A stretch of DNA of 64,000 bases from NCBI RefSeq assembly GCF_000190635.1, contig NC_015172.1, positions 2,294,001-2,358,000 on the forward strand. The letters run 5' to 3'. Source of the stretch: Syntrophobotulus glycolicus DSM 8271. Its GTDB lineage: Bacteria > Bacillota > Desulfitobacteriia > Desulfitobacteriales > Syntrophobotulaceae. Shown piece after piece: positions 19,724 through 29,128 of the stretch. The notes under the pieces were generated by a model, which ran no database searches, was not told the origin of the DNA, and saw only the letters and a list, made by a program, of their open reading frames with translations. The position numbers were made by a program, and so were the translations under genes. Numbering within the stretch: position 1 is the first letter of the stretch; every line of letters begins with the position of its first letter.

Positions 19724-21044
19724 CATGAATCTCCTTTAAATGATTGTTACAAAGGTATTCTTCCAGGATTCCCAAAGCCCGCTCGGATATTCTCTTGTTT
19801 TTTTCCCGCTTGTTCCGGGTTCTTTCTTTGAGCTGCGAGATGAGGCCAAAATTAATATTCATTGGCTGGAAATCAACGGTGGGAGAACGCTCAAGGTGTC
19901 CGGCCAATCCTCCCAAAGCTGTTTCCGGAGGAAAAACCAGAGTCTCCAGTCCTCGCAAGAACCTGAAGGCATTGATTCCGGCCAGCAGTCCGCTTGCGGC
20001 GGACTCCACATAGCCCTCAACTCCGGTTATCTGCCCGGCAAAAAATATTTCCGGCTTATTCCGCAGTCTGAAATCAGCCTGCAAAACCTTGGGGGAGTTC
20101 AGAAAAGTATTGCGATGCATGACGCCATACCTGGCAAATTCGGCATTCTCCAAGCCCGGGATCATTCTGAACACTCTTTTTTGTTCGCCCCACTTCAGAT
20201 GGGTTTGAAATCCTACTAAATTCAACAAAGAGCCTTCGAGATTTTCCTTTCTTAACTGGACAACAGCGAAAGGTTGTTTTCCCGTCCGCGGGTCGACCAT
20301 CCCCACAGGTTTTAAGGGACCGAAAGCCATGGTCATCGGCCCTCTTCCGGCCATCACCTCAATCGGCATACATCCTTCAAAAACCATATTTTTTTCAAAA
20401 CCTTTGACCTCTGCGGTCTCTGCTTTGATCAGTTCCTGGTAAAAATGATTGTATTCCTGTTCATTCATTGGGCAATTGAGATAATCCGCTTCACCCTTGT
20501 CATAACGCGAGGCCCAGAATGCCTTGGTCAGATCAACAGAATCAAGTTCCACAATCGGAGCGGCGGCATCAAAAAAAGAAAGCGCTTTTTCTCCGGTCAA
20601 ATCCATGATATCCTCAGCCAAAGAAGCTGAAGTAAGCGGCCCGGAGGCTACGATCACTACGCCCTTTCTGGGTATTGCAGTGATTTCCTCCCGTTTAATC
20701 TTCACTTTGGGGTGGTTTTCCAATCTTTCAGTGATCTCAGTTGAAAAAAACTTGCGGTCAACGGCTGTCGCTCCTCCCGCAGGGACAGCATGCTTGTCCG
20801 CCGCCAGCATAATCAGTGAATTCAGGCGGCGCATTTCTTCCTTCAGAAGACCGGCGGCATTCTCCAAGCCGGCAGCCCTGAGGGAATTGCTGCAAACAAG
20901 CTCGGCAAAATCACCGCTGACATGAGCAGGTGTGGAAATCCCAGGCCTCATCTCGCATAGGGTAACCTCCACATCCCGGCACGCAAGCTGCCAGGCCGCT
21001 TCAGACCCAGCCAGTCCCGCTCCGATAACGGTTATTTCATTCAT
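19710..21044 (-). CDS. trmFO: Methylenetetrahydrofolate-tRNA (uracil-5-)-methyltransferase TrmFO
   Basis: FAD- and folate-dependent enzyme forming m5U54 in the tRNA T-loop. The 444-aa protein has the FAD motif [14 protein letters not shown] at the N-terminus, [25 protein letters not shown] and the C-terminal [19 protein letters not shown], all characteristic. ATG start with a GGTGG site. It lies 22 bp after topA and overlaps xerC. Confidence 0.97.
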   Translation of the reverse strand: MNEITVIGAGLAGSEAAWQLACRDVEVTLCEMRPGISTPAHVSGDFAELVCSNSLRAAGLENAAGLLKEEMRRLNSLIMLAADKHAVPAGGATAVDRKFFSTEITERLENHPKVKIKREEITAIPRKGVVIVASGPLTSASLAEDIMDLTGEKALSFFDAAAPIVELDSVDLTKAFWASRYDKGEADYLNCPMNEQEYNHFYQELIKAETAEVKGFEKNMVFEGCMPIEVMAGRGPMTMAFGPLKPVGMVDPRTGKQPFAVVQLRKENLEGSLLNLVGFQTHLKWGEQKRVFRMIPGLENAEFARYGVMHRNTFLNSPKVLQADFRLRNKPEIFFAGQITGVEGYVESAASGLLAGINAFRFLRGLETLVFPPETALGGLAGHLERSPTVDFQPMNINFGLISQLKERTRNKREKNKRISERALGILEEYLCNNHLKEIHDGRA

Positions 21045-21066
21045 CTTTTCCCAGCCACCTTAATCT

Positions 21067-23166
21067 CTACTCTTTCTTCTCTTCAACCTTCTCTTCCGTG
21101 TGCCGACAATCTTTATTTGTACAAACATAGTTTACCTTCTGCTTAATCGTCTTTTCCGTCATTAAGCTGTTGCAATCCGGGCAATTTACCGGAGCGGGTT
21201 TTTCCCAGGAAATAAAATTGCATTCCGGATAATTGCTGCAGCCGTAAAATTTACGTCCTTTTTTACTTCTTCTGACAACAAGCTTTTCACCGCATTGCGG
21301 ACAATTGACACCTACTTCTTCCAGCAAAGGTTTGGCATTCTTGCAGTCCGGGAATCCCGGACAGGCTAAGAATTTGCCGAAACGCCCCATTTTGATGACC
21401 ATTCTCCGTCCGCAAAACTCGCATAAAACATCAGATTCCTGATCCTCAACCTTTATCTTTCCAATGATGGCTTCCGCTTTGTTCAGTGTTTCTTCAAAAG
21501 GAATGTAAAAATCCCTGATCACGGATTTCCATTGGGTCTGGCCTTCTTCAATATTATCAAGTTTCTCTTCCATATTCGCGGTAAATTCCAGATCAACAAT
21601 ATCTTTAAAATGTTCTTTGAGCAGGGAAACAACGATTTCTCCGAGTTCAGTGGGCACCAGCTTCCTCTCTTCCTTCACGACATAGCCTCTGGTTTGGACC
21701 GTGTCAATAGTCGGAGCATAAGTACTCGGCCTTCCGATTCCTTCTTCTTCCATTTTTTTAACCAAAGAGGCCTCCGTATAGCGGGGAGGCGGTTCCGTAA
21801 AATGCTGTTTTTCTTTGATCTCCGCTAGTTCCACCTTTTGGCCCGGAGTCACATTTACTTTCAGACAACGATCATCCCCGTCTTGTTTTTCTTCCGTTTC
21901 ATCAGTACTTTCCTCATAAACAGAAAGATAACCGGGAAACTTTACGGTTGAAGCGTTAGCCCTGAGCGTATACTTATCTGCCGCAACATCGACCGTTAGC
22001 GTATCATATACCGCCGCACTCATCTGGCTTGCTAAGAACCTGTCCCAGATCAGCCTGTACAACCTCAACTGATCCCTGCTCAAAAATTCTTTGGCCGAAT
22101 CAGGCGTACGCAAAACAGAAGTTGGCCGAATCGCCTCATGGGCTTCCTGGGTTCTGCGCTTACTGGTATAATTCTGCCGGCCCGGATAAAAATCCGAACC
22201 AAAACTGGCCAGGATATACTCTTTGGCCTCATCCTGGGCAAGCTCTGATATGCGTACAGAATCTGTTCTCATATAAGTGATCAGGCCAACCGTCCCCTCT
22301 TTGCCCAAATCGATTCCTTCATAGAGCTGCTGAGCCAGCATCATCGTTCTTTTCGGGGCAAAATTCAGTTTCCGATAGGCCTCCTGCTGCAAACTGCTGG
22401 TCGTGAAAGGCGGGGAAGGCTGCTTCTTTTTCTCTCTGTTTTTGACATCGCTGATCACACAGACAGCTCTGCGGAGCTGTACGATGATTTCATCAACTTC
22501 CTGTCTGGATTTGATCTCAATCCTTTTTCCCGCTTTGTGAATCAATTTGGCGGAAAAATTCCCCCCCGGACAAAGAAATTGGGCAAGCAGTGTCCAGTAC
22601 TCCTGAGACTCAAAAACCTTAATCTCCTCTTCTCTGTCGCAGATAAGCCGCACCGCTACAGATTGGACCCGGCCTGCGCTGAGACCTTTCTTAATTTTCT
22701 TCCAAAGGAGGGGGCTTAATTTATAGCCAACCAGCCTGTCCAATACTCTGCGGGCCTGTTGAGCATCAACCTTATGCAGATCAATTTTGCGGGGATTTTT
22801 TATGGCTTTCTGAATCGTTGGTTTCGTTATTTCGTGAAATTCTACTCTGCTGCTTTTTTCTTGATTAATCCCCAGAAGGTGCATCAAATGCCATGCTATT
22901 GCTTCCCCTTCACGGTCCGGGTCAGAAGCGAGCAGAACTTGATCTGCCGTCTTCGCTGCTGCCTTCAGCTCCTTGATCAGATCGCCTCTGCCTCTGATCG
23001 GGATATATTTCGGTTCAAAATCATGCTCAATATTAACGCCCATTTGGCTTTTGGGCAAATCCCGCAAATGGCCCATAGAAGCTTTGACCTGATAGTTTTT
23101 GGATAAAAACTTGCTGATTGATTTCGCTTTGGCCGGGGATTCTACAATGACCAGAGTTTTTGGCAT
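21067..23166 (-). CDS. topA: DNA topoisomerase I
   Basis: Type IA enzyme relaxing negative supercoils. The 699-aa protein has the TOPRIM domain (VIVESPAKAK at 7-16, SDPDREGEAI at 81-90), the catalytic Tyr298 in GLITYMRTDS, and three C-terminal four-Cys zinc ribbons beginning CEFCGRRM, CPQCGEKL and CPDCNSLM. It is the central gene of the dprA-topA-trmFO-xerC run. Start ATG. Confidence 0.97.
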   Translation of the reverse strand: MPKTLVIVESPAKAKSISKFLSKNYQVKASMGHLRDLPKSQMGVNIEHDFEPKYIPIRGRGDLIKELKAAAKTADQVLLASDPDREGEAIAWHLMHLLGINQEKSSRVEFHEITKPTIQKAIKNPRKIDLHKVDAQQARRVLDRLVGYKLSPLLWKKIKKGLSAGRVQSVAVRLICDREEEIKVFESQEYWTLLAQFLCPGGNFSAKLIHKAGKRIEIKSRQEVDEIIVQLRRAVCVISDVKNREKKKQPSPPFTTSSLQQEAYRKLNFAPKRTMMLAQQLYEGIDLGKEGTVGLITYMRTDSVRISELAQDEAKEYILASFGSDFYPGRQNYTSKRRTQEAHEAIRPTSVLRTPDSAKEFLSRDQLRLYRLIWDRFLASQMSAAVYDTLTVDVAADKYTLRANASTVKFPGYLSVYEESTDETEEKQDGDDRCLKVNVTPGQKVELAEIKEKQHFTEPPPRYTEASLVKKMEEEGIGRPSTYAPTIDTVQTRGYVVKEERKLVPTELGEIVVSLLKEHFKDIVDLEFTANMEEKLDNIEEGQTQWKSVIRDFYIPFEETLNKAEAIIGKIKVEDQESDVLCEFCGRRMVIKMGRFGKFLACPGFPDCKNAKPLLEEVGVNCPQCGEKLVVRRSKKGRKFYGCSNYPECNFISWEKPAPVNCPDCNSLMTEKTIKQKVNYVCTNKDCRHTEEKVEEKKE

Positions 23167-23216
23167 ATTTCACCTCAAAAGTTATTCTTTCGGATTTATC
23201 CGGTTTTTTCGGAAAA

Positions 23217-24368
23217 TTATCTTCGTGCAAGTACATAATATTGGCCCGGCAGCTGTTTCACAATCTCCTGCAGCTCCAGCTCCAAAAGGCCAAGGGCAAT
23301 GGTATGGGGTGACATTGAACAGTTTAAAGCAAGTGTATCAATATGTAAAGGAACATCACTCAAATAGTCCAATAATTGAAGGTTTTCCGTTTTCATGTCC
23401 AAATGGTCAAATAAGGTATTGCCGTTCTTCTGCTTCTCTATATTTTGACCTTGAGCGGACTGTTCATACTCTTTTTTCATAGAATATAATGTCTCATTTT
23501 CCATTTTGATTTCCGCCAGAACATCTTCGACATTTTCCACTAATTTTGCTCCTTGCCGGATAAGCTGGTGGGTACCTCTGCTCATTTCACTGAAAATCGG
23601 TCCCGGAACGGCAAAAACTTCCCTGCCTTGTTCTAAAGCGAAATCTACGGTGATCAAAGAACCGCTTTTTTGAGCCGCCTCTACAACCAGTACTCCGCGA
23701 GCCGACCCGCTGATCAGCCTGTTACGCGCAGGAAACTGCCCGGGTTCACACGGGCGTCCGGGGGGATATTCGGAAATCAGAGCTCCATTTTCAATGATCT
23801 CTGCGGCAAGCTTCCTGTTCTCCGGCGGGTAAATCCGATCCAGTCCTCCGGCTAAAAAAGCCCAGGTCAACCCTCCCGCTTCTAGAGCACCCTTATGGGC
23901 GGCAGAATCTATTCCCCTTGCTAGACCGCTCACGATGACATAACCTTTGCCCGCCAGCTGTCCCGCCAGACAGGAAGCCGCAGACCTGCCGTAGGCAGTA
24001 GGCCTGCGAGAACCGACGACGGCCAATCCTTCTCTGCCGGAGTCAATCATTCCTTTGTAAAAGAGCAGCGGCGGCGCATCGGAACATTCCAACAATAATG
24101 GAGGATAATTCTCTTCCCCAGGCATCACAAGCAAAATTTCCTGATCGGAAAGAGCCTGTTCAAGCTCATCTAAATTCAACTTTTTCCTGGATTGCTGAAA
24201 CACATTCATCCACGAAGGACGGTTTCCGCTGGGAAATCTTTCTTCTGCAGCATCAAAGGCCTGGATTGCACTGCCAAACAGGGCCAGCAGATAACGCAGC
24301 CTTCGGCTGCCAATCCCGGGAAGAGTCAGAATCGCTGCTCTGGCAATCTTCTCTCTTGCGCACTCCAT
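23217..24368 (-). CDS. dprA: DNA processing protein DprA (Smf)
   Basis: Loads RecA on incoming single-stranded DNA during natural transformation. The 383-aa protein has a helix-hairpin-helix N-terminus (LPGIGSRRLRYLLALFG), the extended Rossmann fold with VVGSRRPTAYGR, SGLARGIDSAAHKGAL, FLAGGLDRIYPPENR and RNRLISG, and a C-terminal winged-helix-like segment. The ATG has AAGGAG upstream. In many relatives comM and yraN follow directly upstream; here about 16 kb of other genes separate dprA from comM. Confidence 0.95.
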   Translation of the reverse strand: MECAREKIARAAILTLPGIGSRRLRYLLALFGSAIQAFDAAEERFPSGNRPSWMNVFQQSRKKLNLDELEQALSDQEILLVMPGEENYPPLLLECSDAPPLLFYKGMIDSGREGLAVVGSRRPTAYGRSAASCLAGQLAGKGYVIVSGLARGIDSAAHKGALEAGGLTWAFLAGGLDRIYPPENRKLAAEIIENGALISEYPPGRPCEPGQFPARNRLISGSARGVLVVEAAQKSGSLITVDFALEQGREVFAVPGPIFSEMSRGTHQLIRQGAKLVENVEDVLAEIKMENETLYSMKKEYEQSAQGQNIEKQKNGNTLFDHLDMKTENLQLLDYLSDVPLHIDTLALNCSMSPHTIALGLLELELQEIVKQLPGQYYVLARR

Positions 24369-24403
24369 TGATCTGTTCTCCTTTTCAGGTTGATGAACAA
24401 ATG

Positions 24404-25231
24404 TTAACCCAATAATCGATAGGTTTCTTGCAAGAGTAAAGTATCTTTCTCCATATTAGGACTCTCGCAAATCACCGTTCCCTGAATACCGAATGTTTTC
24501 AGAGCTTTAAGCAGATCCGCATAATTCAAATCTGCTTCTTGCAAAATCAAGTGTTTTTTTTCACCCTTTAATCCATAGTCAATCCCCGAGACATGAAAAT
24601 GGGCATTTTTTGTCCACTGATCTCCCAGCTTCTCCGCTGTCTTATCCAGAATAGCGCAAAATTCATCATAGCTGTTGTACAGCCCGTTCGATCTGGCATG
24701 AAGATGGCTGAAATCTATACAAGGCAATACCCCTTCTACTTCAGCAGCCAAGGCAATGGTTTCCTCAAGACTGCCAAACTGGGAGGGCTTTCCTGTGGTT
24801 TCCGCTCTCAGGATAACCCTGCAGCCTTCATCATCAAGAATCCTTCTTATTTCAGCAACCCCATCCAAAACTTGAGCAAATACTTTTAGAGGATCATCAC
24901 CCGAATAAAAAGCGGGATGGAATATGATCGAATGTGCTCCAAGAAAATCAGCTGTTCTGGCCGTCTGAATCAGTCTTTGCTTGCTGGCAATGATCTTCTC
25001 TTCTTCTTTGGAATTGAGATTGACATAATAGGGGGCATGGCAGGAAAGAGAGACGTTCTCCTCTCTCGCAGTCCGGCCGTTCAAGCGGGCCTTTTCTTCC
25101 TTCATTCTTACGCCATGAACAAATTCAACTTCCATGGCATCAAGCCCCAATTCTCTTATCCTTCTGATCCCGGCCTCCGTTGAACTGTCGGCGGCTGAAA
25201 GCGGCACTCCGGCCGTTCCGAACTTAATCAT
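24404..25231 (-). CDS. TIM-barrel protein related to AP endonuclease/sugar isomerase superfamily (endonuclease IV-like)
   Basis: The 275-aa product is a xylose isomerase-like TIM barrel. Metal-ligand-type segments are visible: SCHAPYYVNL, SIIFHPAFYSG, LRAETTGKPSQFGS, CIDFSHLHA, HFHVSGIDYG and VICESPN; the order of His, Glu and Asp matches endonuclease IV (Nfo). It is somewhat distant from classical Nfo in sequence, so either AP-site repair or sugar-phosphate isomerisation is possible. ATG start with AAGGG upstream. It lies 40 bp after serA and probably shares its transcript. Confidence 0.75.
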   Translation of the reverse strand: MIKFGTAGVPLSAADSSTEAGIRRIRELGLDAMEVEFVHGVRMKEEKARLNGRTAREENVSLSCHAPYYVNLNSKEEEKIIASKQRLIQTARTADFLGAHSIIFHPAFYSGDDPLKVFAQVLDGVAEIRRILDDEGCRVILRAETTGKPSQFGSLEETIALAAEVEGVLPCIDFSHLHARSNGLYNSYDEFCAILDKTAEKLGDQWTKNAHFHVSGIDYGLKGEKKHLILQEADLNYADLLKALKTFGIQGTVICESPNMEKDTLLLQETYRLLG

Positions 25232-25271
25232 TTTTCTTATCCCTTATCATCGATTTGCCACCTTAGCTTTC

Positions 25272-26855
25272 TTAAAGATCGAAATATACTTTTTTCACAT
25301 TCTGAATGCCGTTAAGCTGTTTAATTTTATTCATGACTTCAGAGCCAATATCGCTTTGGACACCGACAATCATAATATTCATCCCAATATCCTCAGTTTT
25401 TTCTACCTGCATGCTATTAATATTAATGGAGTACTCTCCGAGAATTGTTCCCACCTTACCGACCATGCCCGGATAATCCTCATGAGGAATAATGATCAGC
25501 CAGCCCTGCGGGTCTATATCCACCCTGTGCTTGTCAATCTGGACGATTCGCCCTTCCTTTTTCCCAAACAAAGTCCCTGAAACACGGTGTTCACTTTTAT
25601 CTGTTCTAACCGTCACACTGACCAGACCAACAAAATTTTCCGTTTCCTGACTTTTAATTTCACTTACTGTGATTCCCCTTGATTTGGCGACCTCCGGAGC
25701 ATTGACAAAATTAACCGCCTCTTGGAGAATGGGATTGAGTACCCCTTTGACAATGGCTAGAGTGAGCATTTTCGTGTCAACCTGGCTTACTTCCCCATTG
25801 TATTTCATTTCAATGCTTTTTATTCTTCCTTCAGCTAAATGTACGGCCAAAACGCCCATCTTCTCCACAAGATTAATATAAGGCTTAATGGTCTCCATAC
25901 TTGCTTTGGACACCGGAGGGATATTGAGGGATGTCGTAACCGGCTCCGCCCTAAGAGCTGCCAGCACCTCTCTGGCCACTCTCACTGCAACCTCATTCTG
26001 CGCCTCGTGCGTCCAATTGGCGATATGCGGTGTGCAAATCACATCAGGCCTGTTTAAAAGCGGGTTATCCGTAGCTAAAGGCTCCTGTTCAAAGGCATCC
26101 AGAGCCACCCCTGAGACAATGCCGTTCTCCAGCGCTTTGAATAGAGCCTTTTCATCAATGATCCCCCCCCGGGCACAATTGATGATTCTTACCCCCTTCT
26201 TCATTTGAGCAAATGCTTCTTCATTCAGCAAATGCTTGGTATCTACCGTAAACGGAACATGAATGGTCAGAAAATCGGCTTTTTGCAAAAGTTCTTTGGC
26301 ATTGACCAATTCAATTCCTAATCCCGCCAGATTCTCTTCACTGATAAAAGGATCATACGCCATAACCTTCATTTCAAAGGCCTTTGCTCGTTGAGCAACC
26401 CCCTTGCCTACTCTGCCCAATCCGATGACACCTAAAACCTTATCTTTTAATTCGCTGCCCGTATAAATATCTTGTATCCATCTTCCGTCTTTTACCGCCG
26501 TATATGCCTGAGGAATATTTCTGCTCAGAGCCAAGATCATTCCGAAGGTATATTCAATCGCAGCCGCGCTTTTCCCCTGGGGAGCATTTAAAACAACAAT
26601 TCCTCCTCTGGTTGCGGCCTGTAGGTCAATATGCTCCACCCCGACACCGGCCCGGCCGATTACCTTCAGGTTCCTCCCGGCCTCAATGACTTCCTTTGTG
26701 ACCTTCGTGTCTCCCCGAACGACCAATGCATCATAGCCATCAATAATCTTGATCAATTCATCCTGGGAGAGATGGTATAAAGCATCGACCTCATGCTCCT
26801 GTTTTAACAGTTCAACTCCTGCTTCAACAACGTCTTCGCATACCAGAATTCTCAT
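25272..26855 (-). CDS. serA: D-3-phosphoglycerate dehydrogenase (SerA) with ASB and ACT domains
   Basis: First enzyme of serine biosynthesis, oxidising 3-phosphoglycerate with NAD. The 527-aa protein is the long bacterial form: substrate and NAD domains (GVIGLGRVGKGVAQRA; catalytic RGG in INCARGGIIDE; EQEPL and the His in TPHIANWTHEA), then the ASB intervening domain (about 315-450) and a C-terminal ACT domain (LIIIPHEDYPGMVGKVGTIL) that senses serine. The ATG (26855) has GGAGG seven bases upstream; a longer reading has no ribosome site. It is preceded by a structured leader with a consensus promoter. Confidence 0.96.
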   Translation of the reverse strand: MRILVCEDVVEAGVELLKQEHEVDALYHLSQDELIKIIDGYDALVVRGDTKVTKEVIEAGRNLKVIGRAGVGVEHIDLQAATRGGIVVLNAPQGKSAAAIEYTFGMILALSRNIPQAYTAVKDGRWIQDIYTGSELKDKVLGVIGLGRVGKGVAQRAKAFEMKVMAYDPFISEENLAGLGIELVNAKELLQKADFLTIHVPFTVDTKHLLNEEAFAQMKKGVRIINCARGGIIDEKALFKALENGIVSGVALDAFEQEPLATDNPLLNRPDVICTPHIANWTHEAQNEVAVRVAREVLAALRAEPVTTSLNIPPVSKASMETIKPYINLVEKMGVLAVHLAEGRIKSIEMKYNGEVSQVDTKMLTLAIVKGVLNPILQEAVNFVNAPEVAKSRGITVSEIKSQETENFVGLVSVTVRTDKSEHRVSGTLFGKKEGRIVQIDKHRVDIDPQGWLIIIPHEDYPGMVGKVGTILGEYSININSMQVEKTEDIGMNIMIVGVQSDIGSEVMNKIKQLNGIQNVKKVYFDL

Positions 26856-27032
26856 GCTAAATCCTCCATGCAACCATAATACTTTAAACTGCAAAACCCC
26901 TTATCCAACGGACAAGAGGCTAATCCTGCGTTCCACCGCAAAAAGGGAACTTTGCTTATTTCAAAAACAATTTGAGTACGATAACTTAATCACTTAGGTG
27001 GACAGGCAATGATTAAACCCTTCCCTTAGCTT
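26856..27032 (-). promoter_or_regulatory. Structured serA 5' leader with T-box-like end (candidate riboregulator)
   Basis: The roughly 177-nt leader can form an outer helix (AAGGGAA near the 5' end with TTCCCTT), an inner hairpin (TTTAATCA/TGATTAAG), then a small stem TGCG-GTGGAA-CGCA (26927-26940) and finally a terminator at 26891-26919. The stretch GGTGGAACGCAGGATTAGCC recalls a T-box antiterminator (consensus TGGNACCGCG) but lacks one C, and the leader is too short for a standard Stem I. It might be a degenerate T-box, a different riboswitch, or a plain attenuator. Sequence features are direct; function is inferred. Confidence 0.5.
26891..26919 (-). terminator. Intrinsic terminator in the serA leader
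   Basis: CCTCTTGTCC pairs with GGATAAGGGG (10 bp, two G-U, loop GTT) followed by TTTTGC, ending 36 bp before the serA start. Its place inside the leader indicates premature termination control. Confidence 0.7.
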
Positions 27033-27038
27033 TTTTCG

Positions 27039-27068
27039 ATTATAAATTCAATCCCTGTATTCTGTCAA
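27039..27068 (-). promoter_or_regulatory. Consensus sigma-A promoter of serA
   Basis: Minus-strand TTGACA (27063-27068) and TATAAT (27039-27044), both perfect hexamers, are 18 bp apart. The strength of this promoter combined with a downstream terminator supports transcription attenuation of serA. Confidence 0.85.
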
Positions 27069-27181
27069 GAAGGGGCACTGAACATTCCGGACAAGATATC
27101 TTAACATCCCGTCTCTCAGCATGTATTTCCGGTAAATCTCTTGCAAAAAGATAAATTCCGGCAGTTATCGACTGTTTACCT

Positions 27182-27835
27182 TTAAGTATTGACTATCCGG
27201 CGGCTTCCCCTGTAATGGCCGGACCAGTAAGAATCGTCCAGATTCTCAATTTCCACACAGTTTTTTGTTGCGGAAATAAATTGTCCTTCACCGATAAATA
27301 TCCCGACATGGCTTGCACCGGTTCCTGCCGTACTGAAAAAAACCAGATCCCCTTCCTGCAGAGATAATTTAGCAACGCCGACTCCCATCCGGAACTGTTC
27401 AAAGGATGTTCTGGGAAGCTCTACTCCGTTTTCCCGAAAAACTTTTTGCACCAGTGCGGAACAATCGACTCCGCCTCTCGTTTGTCCCCCCCACTGATAA
27501 GGTACTCCCTGCCAGCATAATGCACTGGAAACAATGCTGTCTCTGACTTTTTTTTCTCCTTCTTTTTCCGCTTTCATCTGATCGAAGCCCTCAGAATCAA
27601 ACCCCTTCGCTTCTTCAAAAACCTTGATTTTTGTTTGATCCATCAAGTATATATTATCGGGGGCTTGCTCTTTAATCTGACTTCCCCCAGCTAAACTTTC
27701 ATTGACTGCTTCAGGGCTTATGCTCAGGTTGGCGGGCGGAATTGTTGAAATCCCGGCCAAAAAGAATGCGGCTAAACCAAATGCGCGGATTTGGACCGGT
27801 TTAATCTCCGGAATCTGTAAAAGTTCTCCCTGCAT
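27182..27835 (-). CDS. NlpC/P60 family cell-wall endopeptidase
   Basis: Cysteine peptidase that probably cleaves peptidoglycan stem peptides outside the cell. The 217-aa protein has an N-terminal hydrophobic segment (about 16-35, AFGLAAFFLAGIST) acting as signal or anchor, a linker rich in Lys/Glu, and a C-terminal NlpC/P60 domain (about 105-215) with the catalytic Cys in GGVDCSALVQK and His in GASHVGIFIG. The start is ATG at 27835 with GGGG seven bases upstream. It is divergent from the spore-protein gene on the right; a spore or germination role is possible but not shown. Confidence 0.85.
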   Translation of the reverse strand: MQGELLQIPEIKPVQIRAFGLAAFFLAGISTIPPANLSISPEAVNESLAGGSQIKEQAPDNIYLMDQTKIKVFEEAKGFDSEGFDQMKAEKEGEKKVRDSIVSSALCWQGVPYQWGGQTRGGVDCSALVQKVFRENGVELPRTSFEQFRMGVGVAKLSLQEGDLVFFSTAGTGASHVGIFIGEGQFISATKNCVEIENLDDSYWSGHYRGSRRIVNT

Positions 27836-28042
27836 TTCATTTCCCCTTTCACCAAAGATAAAATGGTCTCTAATTTTATGTATGGTCAAAAGAAAAAATA
27901 TATGCTTTTTTAATCAATTATGCTCAATAATTTTTCTTGATTTTCTTCAACTCAGATTTGAAATTTTTTCATCACATAATTTTTTATCAGCAACAAAAAA
28001 TATAATCAGAAAGCTAAAAAATATTCAGAAAGGGGAATGAGG

Positions 28043-28312
28043 ATGGCTAAAAACAATTCTTTAAATCAGCTCAAATATGAAATATCCAAGGAGTTAGGTT
28101 ATATTCACAGCGGCCCGCAGGAATATCAAGGCTTTCTTGACCGTACCAAATACGAAGTCGCCAATGAATTAGGAATTACTTTGAATCAAGGGTATAATGG
28201 CGAGATCAGTTCTCGGGACGCCGGGAGAATCGGCGGCAATATCGGAGGTAAAATCGGCGGCAATATGGTCAAAAAATTAATTGCTTATACTGAATCAAAC
28301 ATGATTAAGTAA
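28043..28312 (+). CDS. Alpha/beta-type small acid-soluble spore protein
   Basis: DNA-binding spore protein (89 aa) that protects dormant-spore DNA. The C-terminal two thirds match the family: LDRTKYEVANELGI (germination-protease cleavage region), then GYNGEISSRDAG and GGNMVKKLI. Two features differ from the usual 60-70 aa: a second KYEISKELG-like segment at the N-terminus, and a Gly-rich expansion of GG-x-IGG units. The ATG at 28043 has AAAGGGG seven bases upstream; an ATG two codons earlier is too close to that site. It stands alone on the plus strand with a terminator behind it. Confidence 0.92.
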   Translation: MAKNNSLNQLKYEISKELGYIHSGPQEYQGFLDRTKYEVANELGITLNQGYNGEISSRDAGRIGGNIGGKIGGNMVKKLIAYTESNMIK

Positions 28313-28338
28313 TGAAAGAAAATTAAGTATGAATTCAA

Positions 28339-28384
28339 CGATTAAACCGGGAACAAAGCGATCTTTCCTGGTTTAATCGTTTTC
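28339..28384 (+). terminator. Terminator after the SASP gene, convergent with tcdA
   Basis: A 15-bp stem (CGATTAAACCGGGAA with TTCCTGGTTTAATCG, one G-T) with an 11-base loop is followed by TTTTCC on the plus strand. The tcdA stop codon lies inside the right arm, so the element separates the two convergent genes. Confidence 0.8.
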
Positions 28385-29128
28385 CGACAATAGATCGTTA
28401 ATGACTTCACCAGCCATGAGCAGCCCCGCGACTGACGGAACAAAAGAAATACTGCCGGGAATTTGATTTTTCATTGCGCAATGTGCATCTCCATTGGGGC
28501 AAATGCAATGATTTTTACAACTGACCTGATCTTCAATTGGTTTGAGCGGATTATCGGGAGAATAGACCACTTTAAGCCCACTGATTATCCCTTCCTTTCT
28601 CAAAAGCTTGCGCACAGCTTTAGCCAGTCTGCAGCCGGAGGTTTTAGAGATATCTGCTATTCTGAAATTTTTTGCCGACAATCTGTTTCCGGTTCCCATA
28701 CTGGAAATCAAGGGAATGTTTCTTCGCAGGCACTCTTTCGCTAAAAAGACCTTACTCTGCACAGTATCTATCGCATCAACAACATAGTCCGGTTTTTCGG
28801 CAAATATCGCTTCAGCTTCTTTTTCCGTAAAAAACATTTGATAGGTTTGGACGATTGCCCGAGGATTGATATCGAGAATTCTGTCTTTCATCACATTTAC
28901 TTTTGCCTTGCCAATCGTGGAATGTAAGGCATGAATCTGCCGGTTGATGTTTGTCAGACAAATATCATCAAAATCTATTAATTTAAAATTGCCCACGCCA
29001 GATCTTGCCAGAGCCTCAACGGCAAACGATCCCACTCCGCCAATACCAAATACAAAAACAGACGCCTTCTTTATTTTTTCCTGGCCCTCTTCACCAATAA
29101 GAAGCTGGTTTCTGGAATATTGATTCAT
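28373..29128 (-). CDS. tcdA: tRNA threonylcarbamoyladenosine dehydratase (TcdA/CsdL, YgdL family)
   Basis: E1-like enzyme that cyclises t6A37 to ct6A in ATP-dependent fashion. The 251-aa protein has the Rossmann ATP site GIGGVGSFAVEALARSG, the Arg-rich NINRQIHAL and the adenylation Asp region DYVVDAIDTV. A Cys-rich stretch CKNHCICPNGDAHC (about residues 206-219) is not typical of the Escherichia enzyme and may bind a metal. Start ATG overlaps the mnmA stop (ATGA), so the two tRNA-modification genes are coupled. Confidence 0.9.
   Translation of the reverse strand: MNQYSRNQLLIGEEGQEKIKKASVFVFGIGGVGSFAVEALARSGVGNFKLIDFDDICLTNINRQIHALHSTIGKAKVNVMKDRILDINPRAIVQTYQMFFTEKEAEAIFAEKPDYVVDAIDTVQSKVFLAKECLRRNIPLISSMGTGNRLSAKNFRIADISKTSGCRLAKAVRKLLRKEGIISGLKVVYSPDNPLKPIEDQVSCKNHCICPNGDAHCAMKNQIPGSISFVPSVAGLLMAGEVINDLLSEND

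Noticed and set aside
27832-28042. Possible sigma-F/G promoter of the SASP gene
   Set aside because: I searched for the usual gHATR/CATHHTA pair upstream and found only partial matches with wrong spacing.
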